A DNA stretch of 25,964 nucleotides, taken from positions 1 to 25,964 of IMG/VR virus record IMGVR_UViG_3300048839_000913. One strand, written 5' to 3'. The position numbers were made by a program, and so were the translations under genes. How positions within the stretch are numbered: position 1 is the stretch's first letter; each line of letters begins with the position of its first letter. Shown piece after piece: positions 6,191 to 15,323 of this stretch. A model generated the notes under the pieces. It had not been told where the DNA came from. It saw only the letters and a list, made by a program, of their open reading frames with translations, and did not search any database. This stretch comes from a virus.

Positions 6191-9100
6191 CCGTAGACCT
6201 CGGAACCGCACGCGGGCGCATAGAGATAGATGCCGCTGGCGTTGACAAGGGCGTAAAGCAGGCCCAGTCGGCGCTAACCCAGTTTGGCGGCATGGCGACG
6301 AAGGCACTTGTCGGCGTCGGCGTGGCAATGGCGGGCGTCCAGACGGCCGTGGCCCTGATGGGCAAGGCGTGGCAGACATTCGAGCGCGGGGCGCAGATTG
6401 ACGCCATGCAAAACCGCTTTGAGCGACTGGCGGATAGCATCGGCTCTAGCGGCGACGCGCTCATGGCCCGGCTGCAAGAGGCTACCAACGGCATGATGAC
6501 CTCGGCCGAACTCATGTCGTCGGCCACGGACATCATGTCGCTCGGCCTGGGCAAGACGGAAGACCAGACAGTTAGACTGGCGACAGTCGTCGGTAAACTG
6601 GGCTGGGATATGCAACAAGTCATTCTGACTTTTGCGAACAATTCCAAGATGCGACTTGACGCGCTTGGCCTGTCAGTGGAGGACGTGACCAAGCGGGCGA
6701 AAGAGCTAGAGGAGCAGGGCTACAGCACGGACGCCGCGTTCGACATGGCCGTGATTGAGGCGGGCGAGGCCAAAGTCGAGTTACTTGGCGACGCCAGTCA
6801 GACGACGGCGGGCAAGCTAAAGATATTACAAACGGCCGTTGCAGAGGCTCGAGACACGTTTGCTACCGCCTTTACTGACCAGTTGTTAGGGCAAGTAGAG
6901 GAGCTTACCAATAGCACGGAGGAGCTTGCCGAGCAGATGCAATACGCCGCCGCCGGCGCGGGCGAGTTAGCCGCGGCGGCGTCTCGCCCCGGTCTTAACC
7001 TGCTGGTCGGCTTTGGTAAGATGGCCGAGGTGCGATCGCTGGGGAAGGCATACCAGGAACTTGGCGGCGACCTTGCCGCACTACAGGCGGAGTATCAGGC
7101 GCTATTTTCCGGCCGGTTGCGCGAAGAAGAAGAAGAAGAAGCGATCCAGAGGTTGCGCGAAGAGGTTGAGCTTCTGGAAATGAGCGCCAAACTGCGCGAC
7201 CCAAAGGCGTGGGAAGAGTATTACGCACCGGCTGTTAAAAAAGCAGCTGAGGCCAGAGCAGCCGCGGCGGAGTTTTCCGGCACGGCGCTAAACCTAGCTA
7301 CACATCTGACCATCGCCGGGGAGCGGTTCAAAGACGCAACTATCGGCGGCGGCAAGTTTGGCGACCAACTAGACGCGGTGGCCGACAAGGCCGCTAGGAC
7401 GCGGGCGGCGCTAGACGAAGCGGCTCAGCGGGCGCAAGCCTACGCCGCCGCGTTCGGCGCGGTGGAAGGCGACTATACGACCGAGCTACAAGGCGCTGAT
7501 GAACCACTGGTTACGCCAGCGCAAACGGTCAGCGTGACGACGCAAGTCAGCGGCCCGACTGAGGCGCAGCGGCAGGCGGTGGTGGCCTACACCGGCGAAC
7601 TGGAAAGCCTACGTCAAAAATACTTCGACCTGACCAACGGCGTCGGCACGTTCGGGATGGAACAGGGCAAGCTCGACGAGGCTATAGCCGAGACGGCCGG
7701 AGAGATAGCGCATTACGAGGGGCTGCTGGCCGGTATCCCGCCGGCGGTCAATGACGTGTCCACTTCGCAGCAGGGGCTATCGGTCAACGTAAGCGCGGTG
7801 CGACAGGGCATCTACGACCAGCTAGTAGAGATGCAAGCCGCGCCAGAGATTATCACGGCCTACGCCACGGCGACGGGCATCATGTCTAGCGCCCAGGCCG
7901 AAGCGGTACTACAGGCGGCGGCCGTCAAGGTCAAAATCGAGGAACTGGCGACGGCCATCGCCGCCGGCATGCCCATCGACAAGGCGCTGGCCGATCTGGA
8001 CGCCTTTATCCTGAAAATGGAGCAGGGCGTACAACCGGCAGCGGCGACGATGGCGACGACCGTCCCGCAAGACGTGGCCGATATGGGCCTTGCCATGTGG
8101 GGCGAGGCCATTACGGCCGGCGAAGGCGTACCCGAAGGCGTGGCGCAGGGAATCAACGATAGTCTGGATACGGCCACGACGGCCGCCACCGACGCGGCCG
8201 ACGCTATCACCGGCGCGGTGCGCGTCGCCCACGGTATCGAGTCGCCCTCTAGTGTCTTTGCCGAGATTGGGGCGCAGGACATCGCCGGGCTGATTGAGGG
8301 CGCGGCCGGCATGGAAGGCGAGGCGGTGGACACGATGGAGGGCATCGGCCAGTCCACTACCGACGCCTGGGATGCGACGATTGCGGCGTCTGAGGGTATC
8401 GGTCAGTCCATTATGGACGGCATTATCGCCGGGGTGGAATCGCGGCGCGGCGCGTTGCAATCGACAATGGAATCTGTCGCCGCCGATGCGACCAGTACAA
8501 CCGAAGGCGCATTTAAGATTGAATCGCCGTCGCGGGTATTTATGGACATCGGCCGCAAACTGATTGATGGCGTCATCGTGGGCGTGGAGCGCACGGAGCG
8601 GGCCATGATGGAGCGGCTCAGGACGTTGGCCGGGGATGCGCGAGACACGTTCCTAAATGAACTTCTAGCTTTTGAGCGGTTCGGTATTGTCGCGGCGCTA
8701 GGAGAGGCGGCCGAGGGACTACTCAGTATTGGCGATAGCGTGTTTGGCCTACAGTCTAACACGCTGGCAACCAACATAGACGAGACGACGGCGCAGATGG
8801 TGGCCGCGATGAACGCCCTGCGCGGGGCATATGGCGATATTCGGGTGGATAACCTGCTAGAGATGACACCCGACGAACGTGCCTACTTCCTCCAAACGTT
8901 GCGCGGCGACCAGCACTATACCAACGACATTGACGCCCGCTTGCGACTGGACGAGGCGATCCGGCTGGCCCACGAGCGCAATGAGCTGGAACGCGAATAC
9001 GTCCGGCAGCAAGAGGAGTTGGCCGCGCTGGAAGAACAGCGGTCGCGGCTTGACTTCCTACAGACGCAAGTAGACCTGCTGAACCTCATCCGCGAGAACA

Positions 9101-9552
9101 ACCTGGGCGCCGACATCCTGGACGGCCTGACGCTGGGGCTTGACGCCTCCATGACCGACATTCTGGCGGCCATGACCGAGGCCACGCGGCAGCTTATCGA
9201 GCGTGCCAATGACGAACTGGAGATCGCGTCGCCGTCGGCCGTTTTCCAGCGCATAGGCGAGCAGGTCATGGAGGGGTTAGCCGAAGGGCTGTCCTACACC
9301 CGCGACGTACAGAGCCGGGTGCGCGACGCGCTAGGCCGCATGACCAACGTCGGGCTGGCCGATGCACGGCAGTTGGAAAGTCGTTTGCGGGCCGGACTGA
9401 ATCAGACGTTGCGCCTTGACGCGGGCGGGCTGGCCCCGGCGCAGACGCTCTACAACTACGGCGGGCTGCATATCTCTGTGGCCGACGGGACGACGGCCGA
9501 CCAGGTGCGCCAGATGTTCTTCAACGGCCTGCTATATCAGGGAGGGGCGTAG
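6187..9552 (+). CDS. Tape measure protein
   Basis: 1121 aa, the longest tail-core gene, which sets tail length and is later threaded out ahead of DNA. At about 0.15 nm per residue it implies a tail near 165 nm. It has an N-terminal TP901-type region (MTVDLGTARGRIEIDAAGV, then helices to about 230), a hydrophobic helix near 35-58, coiled coils (about 300-330 with a run of six glutamates; 930-975) and three copies of an I-x-SPS-x-VF-x-x-IG motif at 684-695, 778-789 and 1013-1024. Such SPS repeats are common in tape measures and are usually followed by a GL/GV helix. A (GAA)6 tract lies at 7123-7140. No lysozyme or peptidase motif is evident. Confidence 0.93.
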   Translation: MTVDLGTARGRIEIDAAGVDKGVKQAQSALTQFGGMATKALVGVGVAMAGVQTAVALMGKAWQTFERGAQIDAMQNRFERLADSIGSSGDALMARLQEATNGMMTSAELMSSATDIMSLGLGKTEDQTVRLATVVGKLGWDMQQVILTFANNSKMRLDALGLSVEDVTKRAKELEEQGYSTDAAFDMAVIEAGEAKVELLGDASQTTAGKLKILQTAVAEARDTFATAFTDQLLGQVEELTNSTEELAEQMQYAAAGAGELAAAASRPGLNLLVGFGKMAEVRSLGKAYQELGGDLAALQAEYQALFSGRLREEEEEEAIQRLREEVELLEMSAKLRDPKAWEEYYAPAVKKAAEARAAAAEFSGTALNLATHLTIAGERFKDATIGGGKFGDQLDAVADKAARTRAALDEAAQRAQAYAAAFGAVEGDYTTELQGADEPLVTPAQTVSVTTQVSGPTEAQRQAVVAYTGELESLRQKYFDLTNGVGTFGMEQGKLDEAIAETAGEIAHYEGLLAGIPPAVNDVSTSQQGLSVNVSAVRQGIYDQLVEMQAAPEIITAYATATGIMSSAQAEAVLQAAAVKVKIEELATAIAAGMPIDKALADLDAFILKMEQGVQPAAATMATTVPQDVADMGLAMWGEAITAGEGVPEGVAQGINDSLDTATTAATDAADAITGAVRVAHGIESPSSVFAEIGAQDIAGLIEGAAGMEGEAVDTMEGIGQSTTDAWDATIAASEGIGQSIMDGIIAGVESRRGALQSTMESVAADATSTTEGAFKIESPSRVFMDIGRKLIDGVIVGVERTERAMMERLRTLAGDARDTFLNELLAFERFGIVAALGEAAEGLLSIGDSVFGLQSNTLATNIDETTAQMVAAMNALRGAYGDIRVDNLLEMTPDERAYFLQTLRGDQHYTNDIDARLRLDEAIRLAHERNELEREYVRQQEELAALEEQRSRLDFLQTQVDLLNLIRENNLGADILDGLTLGLDASMTDILAAMTEATRQLIERANDELEIASPSAVFQRIGEQVMEGLAEGLSYTRDVQSRVRDALGRMTNVGLADARQLESRLRAGLNQTLRLDAGGLAPAQTLYNYGGLHISVADGTTADQVRQMFFNGLLYQGGA

Positions 9553-11489
9553 TGTCATACACGACGCGGGTTATCTCAATTGGCGACCTCAACGTGGAAA
9601 GCGGCAGCGGCTATGAGGCTACGCTGCTGCAATCCTACATTCAGCCGGAAGCGGTTGTGACCCGCGCCCCGCGCGACCACGATTCGCCGGCCGCCATTCA
9701 CGTTGCGCCGGGCGTTAGCGAGTACATCCTGACGGCCCTTGTCGTGGGCGAAGGCGTTGACGCCGACACCCTGGACGCCCGCCGCCGGGCGCTCATGCGG
9801 GCGCTGGACACCACCCGCGCCCCGGTGACGGTGACGATTGAGAACCAGACCGGCACGGCGCGGCGGCGTTACATGAACATGGTCGTCATCAAGCCCGACC
9901 AGGTAGCCGGGCAGGTGGGGCAGGGGTTCGCGGCCCGGATGCAGCCGGCCGACGACGTGCGCTGGCGCAGCGTCAATAGCGAATTCGAGACGTTTGAGCT
10001 AACCGCCACGGCCACGCACTCGGTCAGCGTATCGGGCGACCTGGACGTGTTGCCGCAAATTCACATCACCCCGACGAGCGACAAGGATGTGCCCCGCTGG
10101 GAGTATCGCCGCCGGTTCATCATCGACTGGCGTAGCGAGACGGGTGGTATTCATACGGTGGACGTGAGCGGGCCGGACAACCTGAATACGTCGGCACTCC
10201 TGTCGGCGGGGAAGATCACCGACGAGACCAACGTCGGTGTGACGTTTATGAACAGCGCCTTTGTGCGGCGCGACTTCGGCGGTTTTGGCAGCACGACAAC
10301 GAAGGTCTGGATCACCGTCAACTTTGCGCCGGGCGCGGCGGTGTATCTGATGGCGGCCGTCGGTGCGTCGGCCACGACGATAGCCATAGAGGACGGGATG
10401 CGCCTGCCGCCGTCCGGGGCGCTGATGATTGACAGCGAAATCATCACCTATAGCGGCCGCACGGATACGAAGCTTTACAGCGTCGGGCGTGGGGCGTTCG
10501 ACACGACGGCCGCCAGTCATGGCGCGGATTCACTCGCCAGAACGGTCTACGTCGGCTACATCCTCTACGGTCCGAACGCGACCACGCCGACGCCGGTTCC
10601 GGGCCGCGACGACCTCCTGCCGAACCTTGACCTGGAACTATCGACTAACGACACGTGGTACTACAACTCAACCCGCGCCGGGTTCAACAGCGGCCCGACG
10701 CGGCCGGGCGCGTGGAAGTACTCGCAGTGGGGCGGGGAGAGTAATGACCTGTGGTACACGTCAGCCTCGACGGCCGCGGGCGGGTATAGCGACCTGCGGA
10801 CGCTGCCGTGGCGGGCGCTGGGGCTGAGGCCGGGGCGGGCTGAAATGGCGTTCTTCTCCAATCGCTTTGCCCTGCCGATTAGTAACGTGCGCGTGCTGGG
10901 CCGGCGCATGGTGGCGGCCGATGAGGAGACCTATCCCGGTGCGCCGCGTCTGACCATCCTTGACGACGCCTTCGACCAGTCCACATCCTGGGACGCGGGC
11001 GCGGAGGTCTACCCGCCGCCGCCGAACCAGACATTTGACGTGAGCCATAACCCGATATTGGCGGGCTGGGAGCAGTTCGGGGGAACCTTGCCGCCGCAGC
11101 GCGTCCGGTGGGGTTTCGTCGGCACGAACCACGTCCAGGCCGACATTCAAGAGATGTACGTCTCTTTCTACGATGAGCCGACCATTACGCTAGGGGCCGA
11201 AGATACAGACTACGACCTCGACTTCACCATCACCAACGAGACGACGGGCGAGGCTATCACCATTAAATTCCCCGACATGGCCCCCAACGAGACGCTGGTC
11301 ATCGACGGCGAAGAGCGGACGGTCATCTACACCGGCGACGGCAGCACGCGCTATGACGTGGTTTCCCGCAACGCCCCGCGCCCGCACTTTCTGAGCCTCG
11401 CGCCGGGCACGAACTCGATCAAGTTTGAGGAGGACGGCATGGGCGCGATGGAGGTCTATCTATCATGGCGGCCGAGGTGGTACACATAA
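9552..11489 (+). CDS. Distal tail protein (Dit-like) with large inserted domain
   Basis: 645 aa starting at GTG that overlaps the tape measure stop, with GGAGGGG four bases upstream. The N-terminal third (about 1-165, YTTRVISIGDLNV ... 'dtldaRRraLmraLd' ... strands with RRRYMNMVV) and the last 100 residues (about 545-645, with TGEAITIKFPDMAPNETLVI and a closing LSLAPGTNSIKF) fit the ring and galectin-like halves of siphophage Dit proteins, which link tube to baseplate. Between them lies an insertion of nearly 400 residues. It includes a small domain at about 272-325 (GALMIDSEIITYSGR, then RGAFDTTAASH) of a kind recurrent in phage tail proteins, and a carbohydrate-binding-like beta region (about 355-540). 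Such inserts make 'evolved' Dit adhesins. Confidence 0.72.
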   Translation: MSYTTRVISIGDLNVESGSGYEATLLQSYIQPEAVVTRAPRDHDSPAAIHVAPGVSEYILTALVVGEGVDADTLDARRRALMRALDTTRAPVTVTIENQTGTARRRYMNMVVIKPDQVAGQVGQGFAARMQPADDVRWRSVNSEFETFELTATATHSVSVSGDLDVLPQIHITPTSDKDVPRWEYRRRFIIDWRSETGGIHTVDVSGPDNLNTSALLSAGKITDETNVGVTFMNSAFVRRDFGGFGSTTTKVWITVNFAPGAAVYLMAAVGASATTIAIEDGMRLPPSGALMIDSEIITYSGRTDTKLYSVGRGAFDTTAASHGADSLARTVYVGYILYGPNATTPTPVPGRDDLLPNLDLELSTNDTWYYNSTRAGFNSGPTRPGAWKYSQWGGESNDLWYTSASTAAGGYSDLRTLPWRALGLRPGRAEMAFFSNRFALPISNVRVLGRRMVAADEETYPGAPRLTILDDAFDQSTSWDAGAEVYPPPPNQTFDVSHNPILAGWEQFGGTLPPQRVRWGFVGTNHVQADIQEMYVSFYDEPTITLGAEDTDYDLDFTITNETTGEAITIKFPDMAPNETLVIDGEERTVIYTGDGSTRYDVVSRNAPRPHFLSLAPGTNSIKFEEDGMGAMEVYLSWRPRWYT

Positions 11490-12310
11490 AAGCCGCAGTT
11501 ACAACCCTTGCGCTTCTGGCCCTGGCGACGGTGGCGGCTACGGCCGCGGCCCAGCCGGAGCCGGCGCTGCTATTCGTCATGAGCGGGCAATCCAACGCCG
11601 GGCAGCAGGCCGCGCCGGGACAGGTTGCCCCGGCCGACGCCGCGCCGGTGAGCGGGGCGTTCTACTACGCGCCGCAACACACGAAAACGCAAACCCTGGG
11701 GCCGATGCAGCCCTATCGGGGCGCGTTCGGCCCAGAGCTTAGTTTTGCCCGCGCCATTCGGGCGGCATGTCCAGGGCGCACGGTCATTGTCGCCAAGCGG
11801 TATCTTGGCGGCACGTCGATTATCGCCTGGGAACCGACCGCGCCTAATGCCCAATGGAAGCGCGACATGGCGGCCGTCGGGCACGCGACCAAGCCGCCGC
11901 AGTACGCTCCGCTGGCGCAGACGGTGGCCCAGGCCGTCGCCCGCTACGGCGGCCCGGTGGAGTATGCCGGTGTACTCTGGCTACAGGTGGAACGCGACAG
12001 CCGCTATACCTATGGCGCGGTGCGATATGAGGGCAACTTGCGACGGCTCATTGCCGCCTGGCGCAATGAGTGGCACTCCCCCGCCATGCCGGTGGTAGCG
12101 ATGGACAGTCACACACAGTTAGACGACGGCGGCGCAACGGTGCATCAGGCTATCGTAGACGTAGCCGCGACCGTGCCGGGCGTGGGTTGGGTAGAGACCC
12201 GCGACCTATCGACGAAGGCGGACAACATTCACTTCGATAGCGCCGGTGTCGTGACGTTTGGCGAACGACTGGCGGCCGAGTGGCTACGACTGTCTGGGGG
12301 GTGCGGCTAA
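11465..12310 (+). CDS. SGNH hydrolase, sialate O-acetylesterase-like, with signal peptide
   Basis: 281 aa. Residues 1-29 look like a Sec signal peptide (K9, hydrophobic 11-28, AAA before Q30). The catalytic core follows the SGNH/SASA plan: block I SGQSNAG with nucleophile Ser43, a GGTSIIAW stretch (115-122), a strand LWLQVERDS (171-179) and block V ADNIHF with Asp253 and His256. The family normally has Q-G-E-[SAN]-D; here it reads Q-V-E-R-D, a Gly-to-Val change near the oxyanion region. The likely role is removal of acetyl groups from a host surface polysaccharide. GGAGGT nine bases upstream supports this start inside the previous gene's end. A secretion signal in a tail cluster is unusual. 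Confidence 0.72.
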   Translation: MAAEVVHIKAAVTTLALLALATVAATAAAQPEPALLFVMSGQSNAGQQAAPGQVAPADAAPVSGAFYYAPQHTKTQTLGPMQPYRGAFGPELSFARAIRAACPGRTVIVAKRYLGGTSIIAWEPTAPNAQWKRDMAAVGHATKPPQYAPLAQTVAQAVARYGGPVEYAGVLWLQVERDSRYTYGAVRYEGNLRRLIAAWRNEWHSPAMPVVAMDSHTQLDDGGATVHQAIVDVAATVPGVGWVETRDLSTKADNIHFDSAGVVTFGERLAAEWLRLSGGCG

Positions 12311-12909
12311 TGGCAACGTTGAGCTTGCAGGTAGCGGCCGGGAATGACGACGCCCGCGAAGTGGCGACGACGATGTACCTGGACGAGGCGACGGGCATCA
12401 TCATGCCGTCCAACTCGGCCGGGACGTGGGCGGCAACGCGCTTTACCGGCGTGACGATTCCGCCCGGCTCGACGGTGACGGCCGCGACCTATGAGGTCGA
12501 TGTCTACACCACAGCCAACGATAACCCGGATGTGAACGTCTTTGCCGACGACGCCGACAATTCGGCGCAGCCGACGACCTCAGCCAGCAACCTGTCAGGC
12601 CGGACGACGACCACGGCCTCTGTGGTCTGGACGGCCACGAACATCGGCACGGGCTGGAAGTCGCCCGGCGACCTGAGCGCCGTGATTCAGGAAGTTATCG
12701 ACCGGGGCGGGTGGGCCAGTGGCAACGCGATCACAATTTTGTTGGACGCCCGCAGCACGTCCAATGACTTCCGGTTCCGACCCTATGAGTACAACTCAGC
12801 GAACGCGGCGAAACTGACCATTACCTACACGCCGCCGGCCGGGGGCGCAAGCAGCAAGACGGCCGCCGTGCGGCTGACAAGTAAAGTTGGAGGTGGACTA
12901 GCGCGATGA
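12310..12909 (+). CDS. Tail-associated beta-sandwich protein
   Basis: 199 aa. The ATG at 12310 overlaps the preceding stop (TAATG); an in-frame ATG 30 bases upstream would lie inside the esterase gene and lacks support. The body resembles a beta-sandwich carbohydrate-binding or adhesion module often found in phage and secreted proteins. It has a first strand with the pattern 'yldeatg', GVTIPPGSTVTAATYEVDVY (about 46-65), NPDVNVFADD, a WTATNIGTGWKSPGDLSAVI stretch (about 108-127), GNAITILLDA and a final AAKLTITYT strand before a Ser/Ala/Lys-rich tail. No catalytic site is visible. The stop overlaps the next ATG. It is probably part of the tail tip or fibre. Confidence 0.6.
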   Translation: MATLSLQVAAGNDDAREVATTMYLDEATGIIMPSNSAGTWAATRFTGVTIPPGSTVTAATYEVDVYTTANDNPDVNVFADDADNSAQPTTSASNLSGRTTTTASVVWTATNIGTGWKSPGDLSAVIQEVIDRGGWASGNAITILLDARSTSNDFRFRPYEYNSANAAKLTITYTPPAGGASSKTAAVRLTSKVGGGLAR

Positions 12910-13946
12910 TGTACCTGGGCGACTTCGCATCACAGGCAACCGTAGATTTCATGTGGAGCAGCAACAACGCCAGCGGCGCGAGTATCACCCGCGCCACGAA
13001 CGGCACGATTAGCGTCTACAAGGGCAACTCCACGACGCAGACGACAACGGGCGTCACTGATACAGAGGACTTTGACAGTCTGACCGGCGTTCACTTCTGC
13101 CGGATTGTGACGACTGACGCCTTTTACGCCACGGCCAACAACTACACGGTGGTGCTAAGCGGGGCGACGATTGACGGACAGACGGTCAATGCGGTGCTGG
13201 CGGCGTTCTCCATCGAAAACCGCTACAACCCCACGCCGCCGACGGCCGCGGCGATTGCCGATGCGGTGTGGGATGAGGTGGCCGAGGGACATCTATCGGC
13301 GGGTACGTTCGGGGAGTATCTGGAAGCGGCGGCCAGTGACCCGTGGGGCACGATCATGACCGACTATACCGACGCCGACACGGCCGGGAAAATCCTCAAC
13401 GACATCGCCGGCAGCAGCGGCGCGACGCCGGCTGACATTGCCGACGCGGTGTGGGATGAGGCGACGGCCGACCATGTGGCCGCCGGTTCGGCGGGGCTGG
13501 CAATGGCCTACGCCCGCGACGGCTCGGCGGTCTACGGTTCGACCACGGCCGCCAACAATCTGAAGAAGGCGTTTGACGGCAGCGGCAGCTACACCGCCTC
13601 GACACTGACCATCGGGGCGGTGACGGATGTTACCAATGTGGTAGACGCCAATCTGACCGGCATCAACTCCGACGCGGCGACATGGGCCGCAGCGCTGGCG
13701 ATCTGGAAGTCGGGCATTCCGGGCACGGTCGCATCCGGCAGCAACACCTCGACGGTCATCACGACCGACCTCCCCTCGACGGCTACGGGGCGCTACATCA
13801 GCAAGACGCTGGTTGTGTTGACCGGCAGCCGGGCGGGCGAGGGCGGCAAGCTGGTGACGGCCTACAACGGGACGACAAAGGAGCTTACGGTCGAAACCAT
13901 GACCGGGGCGCTCACTGTCGGTGACACGTTCGTTCTTCTGGGATAG
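12906..13946 (+). CDS. Tail fibre-like protein with ADAVWDE repeats
   Basis: 346 aa. The N-terminal domain (about 1-105) is a beta-sandwich with MWSSNNASGASITRATNGTI and HFCRIVTTDAFYATANNYTV, typical of phage and environmental 'upper fibre' proteins. Two degenerate helical repeats follow, IADAVWDEVAEGHLSAGT (about 118-135) and IADAVWDEATADHVAAGS (about 177-194), each starting with ADAVWDE. The C-terminus (about 280-346) is a small beta domain with TGRYISKTLVVLTG, GKLVTAYNGTTKELTVETM and GDTFVLL, a module recurrent in tail proteins. The ADAVWDE repeats occur in many metagenomic phage structural proteins of unknown role. The start overlaps the preceding stop (ATGA). Confidence 0.6.
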   Translation: MMYLGDFASQATVDFMWSSNNASGASITRATNGTISVYKGNSTTQTTTGVTDTEDFDSLTGVHFCRIVTTDAFYATANNYTVVLSGATIDGQTVNAVLAAFSIENRYNPTPPTAAAIADAVWDEVAEGHLSAGTFGEYLEAAASDPWGTIMTDYTDADTAGKILNDIAGSSGATPADIADAVWDEATADHVAAGSAGLAMAYARDGSAVYGSTTAANNLKKAFDGSGSYTASTLTIGAVTDVTNVVDANLTGINSDAATWAAALAIWKSGIPGTVASGSNTSTVITTDLPSTATGRYISKTLVVLTGSRAGEGGKLVTAYNGTTKELTVETMTGALTVGDTFVLLG

Positions 13947-13949
13947 CAC

Positions 13950-15083
13950 ATGGCACGCAACCGGGCGGCAGGGTTATGGGTAGGGCGACGGGCGACGGGG
14001 GGCGTTGAGCCGCCCGCGCCCGCGTGGTCGATGCAGATCGGGCGGCCGTTCGCCTCCACGCGCTACCTGATTACCGTGGCCGACCGCGACGGGCTGGTGA
14101 TGGGCGAATTATGGGGCCAGTTGGAAAGCGTCAATTGGCGCATGGATGGCTACGGCCAGGCGGCGCTCCTGACGCCGCCCGACATTGCCCGCGACAAGCC
14201 GTGGCTCATTGAACACGGCAACCGCGTGCTGATTGAATTCGAGAATGGACTAGAGCCGTGGGGCGGGGTTATCGACTTCCCGCGCGAGACCTCAGCGTAT
14301 TCGGCCCGCGTGCAGATGTATCAGGCGGCGTATGTTCTCAACTGGAAGCTGCTGGCGCAAGACGGCGGCTACTACCGGGGGGAGTGGTCGAACCAGGCCG
14401 CCCACATCTTGCGGTCGCTCGTCCACTTCCGGGGCGATATGAACGTCCATACCGAGCAGGTCGGCGGCGAGGAAGGGCCGACGGTAGATGTGACGTTCGG
14501 ACAGGAAGAGAGCGTCGCATCGGCCGCGCAACGGTTGCGCGACCTTGACCCGGATATGCACTACATCGTCAAGGGGCGGCGGGAGAACGGCCGTATCGAG
14601 TTCTACCTGGACGCCTGGCACGGCGTCCGGCGGGATGATAGCCGCGTCGTCGCTCTCATCGGCGGTCACAACTTCGTCGGGGCCACGACAATGGAGCAGG
14701 GGCCGGTGTCCAACGTCATCAAAACGGCCGTGCCGGGGCAGGATGCACCCTGGACATCCACGGAAAGCGGCAGCGTGGCCCGCTACGGCCGCCGGGAAGA
14801 GTGGCTCACGCCGACCGGCGTCGAGGAGTGGGGGCCGGCGCAGGCGGAACACACGGCCCACAACCGGCTCGGACAGGTGGCCTGGCCCAGGCTGCGGACG
14901 AGCGGCGCGGCGCTGGATTTAGCGCCGGGGCGCCTCCGGGATTATGGCGTAGGGTCGGTTGTGACGCTGGAGGCCGAACGGCCGTCGGCGCGGTCGAACC
15001 CGGCGCTCATTATCAGCATGGATTACGCACCGGGCGACGGCACGCTCGGTCTGGTATTCGACGATACGGAGGAGCGGCAATGA
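13950..15083 (+). CDS. Baseplate hub / tail-tip protein (Gp37-like)
   Basis: 377 aa resembling the siphophage ReqiPepy6 Gp37-like/Tal N-terminal hub family, which forms the central tail tip. After a basic N-terminus come YLITVADRDGLVMGEL, VNWRMDGYGQAALLTPP and NRVLIEFENGLEPWGGVID, the strand series of gp27-like hub domains. The middle has VASAAQRLRDLDPDMHYIV and the end has ALIISMDYAPGDGTLGLVF, the 'V..v....g......v' close of such proteins. No peptidase or lysozyme domain is present, so it is a hub without fused enzyme. The ribosome site is weak (GGGATAG). An internal ATG at residue 27 is an alternative start. Its stop overlaps the next ATG. Confidence 0.65.
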   Translation: MARNRAAGLWVGRRATGGVEPPAPAWSMQIGRPFASTRYLITVADRDGLVMGELWGQLESVNWRMDGYGQAALLTPPDIARDKPWLIEHGNRVLIEFENGLEPWGGVIDFPRETSAYSARVQMYQAAYVLNWKLLAQDGGYYRGEWSNQAAHILRSLVHFRGDMNVHTEQVGGEEGPTVDVTFGQEESVASAAQRLRDLDPDMHYIVKGRRENGRIEFYLDAWHGVRRDDSRVVALIGGHNFVGATTMEQGPVSNVIKTAVPGQDAPWTSTESGSVARYGRREEWLTPTGVEEWGPAQAEHTAHNRLGQVAWPRLRTSGAALDLAPGRLRDYGVGSVVTLEAERPSARSNPALIISMDYAPGDGTLGLVFDDTEERQ

Positions 15084-15322
15084 GAGAGAGGGGGCGCGAC
15101 TACTACATTGATAATCCGCTGGCGCGAATCGAGAGGCTGGAGCGGCGCGTGAAGGCGCTGGAGGAGGCGCTTGTCCGGGCGAACAACTCCCTGATGGGCA
15201 TTGCCAACGTCAACGCCGGGCCGCCGCATATCATTGTGCCGCAGCCGGAGAACGGCGGCAGGTGGGAAATTTTCATGGAAGAGATCGACGGCGTGCCGCG
15301 CCTGATAGGACAGGAGCTATAG
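15080..15322 (+). CDS. Small coiled-coil tail protein
   Basis: 80 aa. The start at 15080 overlaps the hub stop as ATGA; the frame stays open further upstream, but only as shadow sequence of the hub gene. A heptad-like helix, LARIERLERRVKALEEALVR (about 13-32), is followed by a short linker and a C-terminal beta part (HIIVPQPENGGRWEIFMEEI). This resembles small trimeric attachment or chaperone proteins between hub and fibre genes, but I recognise no family. AGGAG nine bases before the next gene lies at its very end. Confidence 0.55.
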   Translation: MRERGRDYYIDNPLARIERLERRVKALEEALVRANNSLMGIANVNAGPPHIIVPQPENGGRWEIFMEEIDGVPRLIGQEL

Positions 15323-15323
15323 C

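Noticed and set aside
9999-10520. Minus-strand frame within the Dit-like gene
   Set aside because: Arginine-rich antisense translation with no start support. It lies entirely inside a well-supported plus-strand tail gene.
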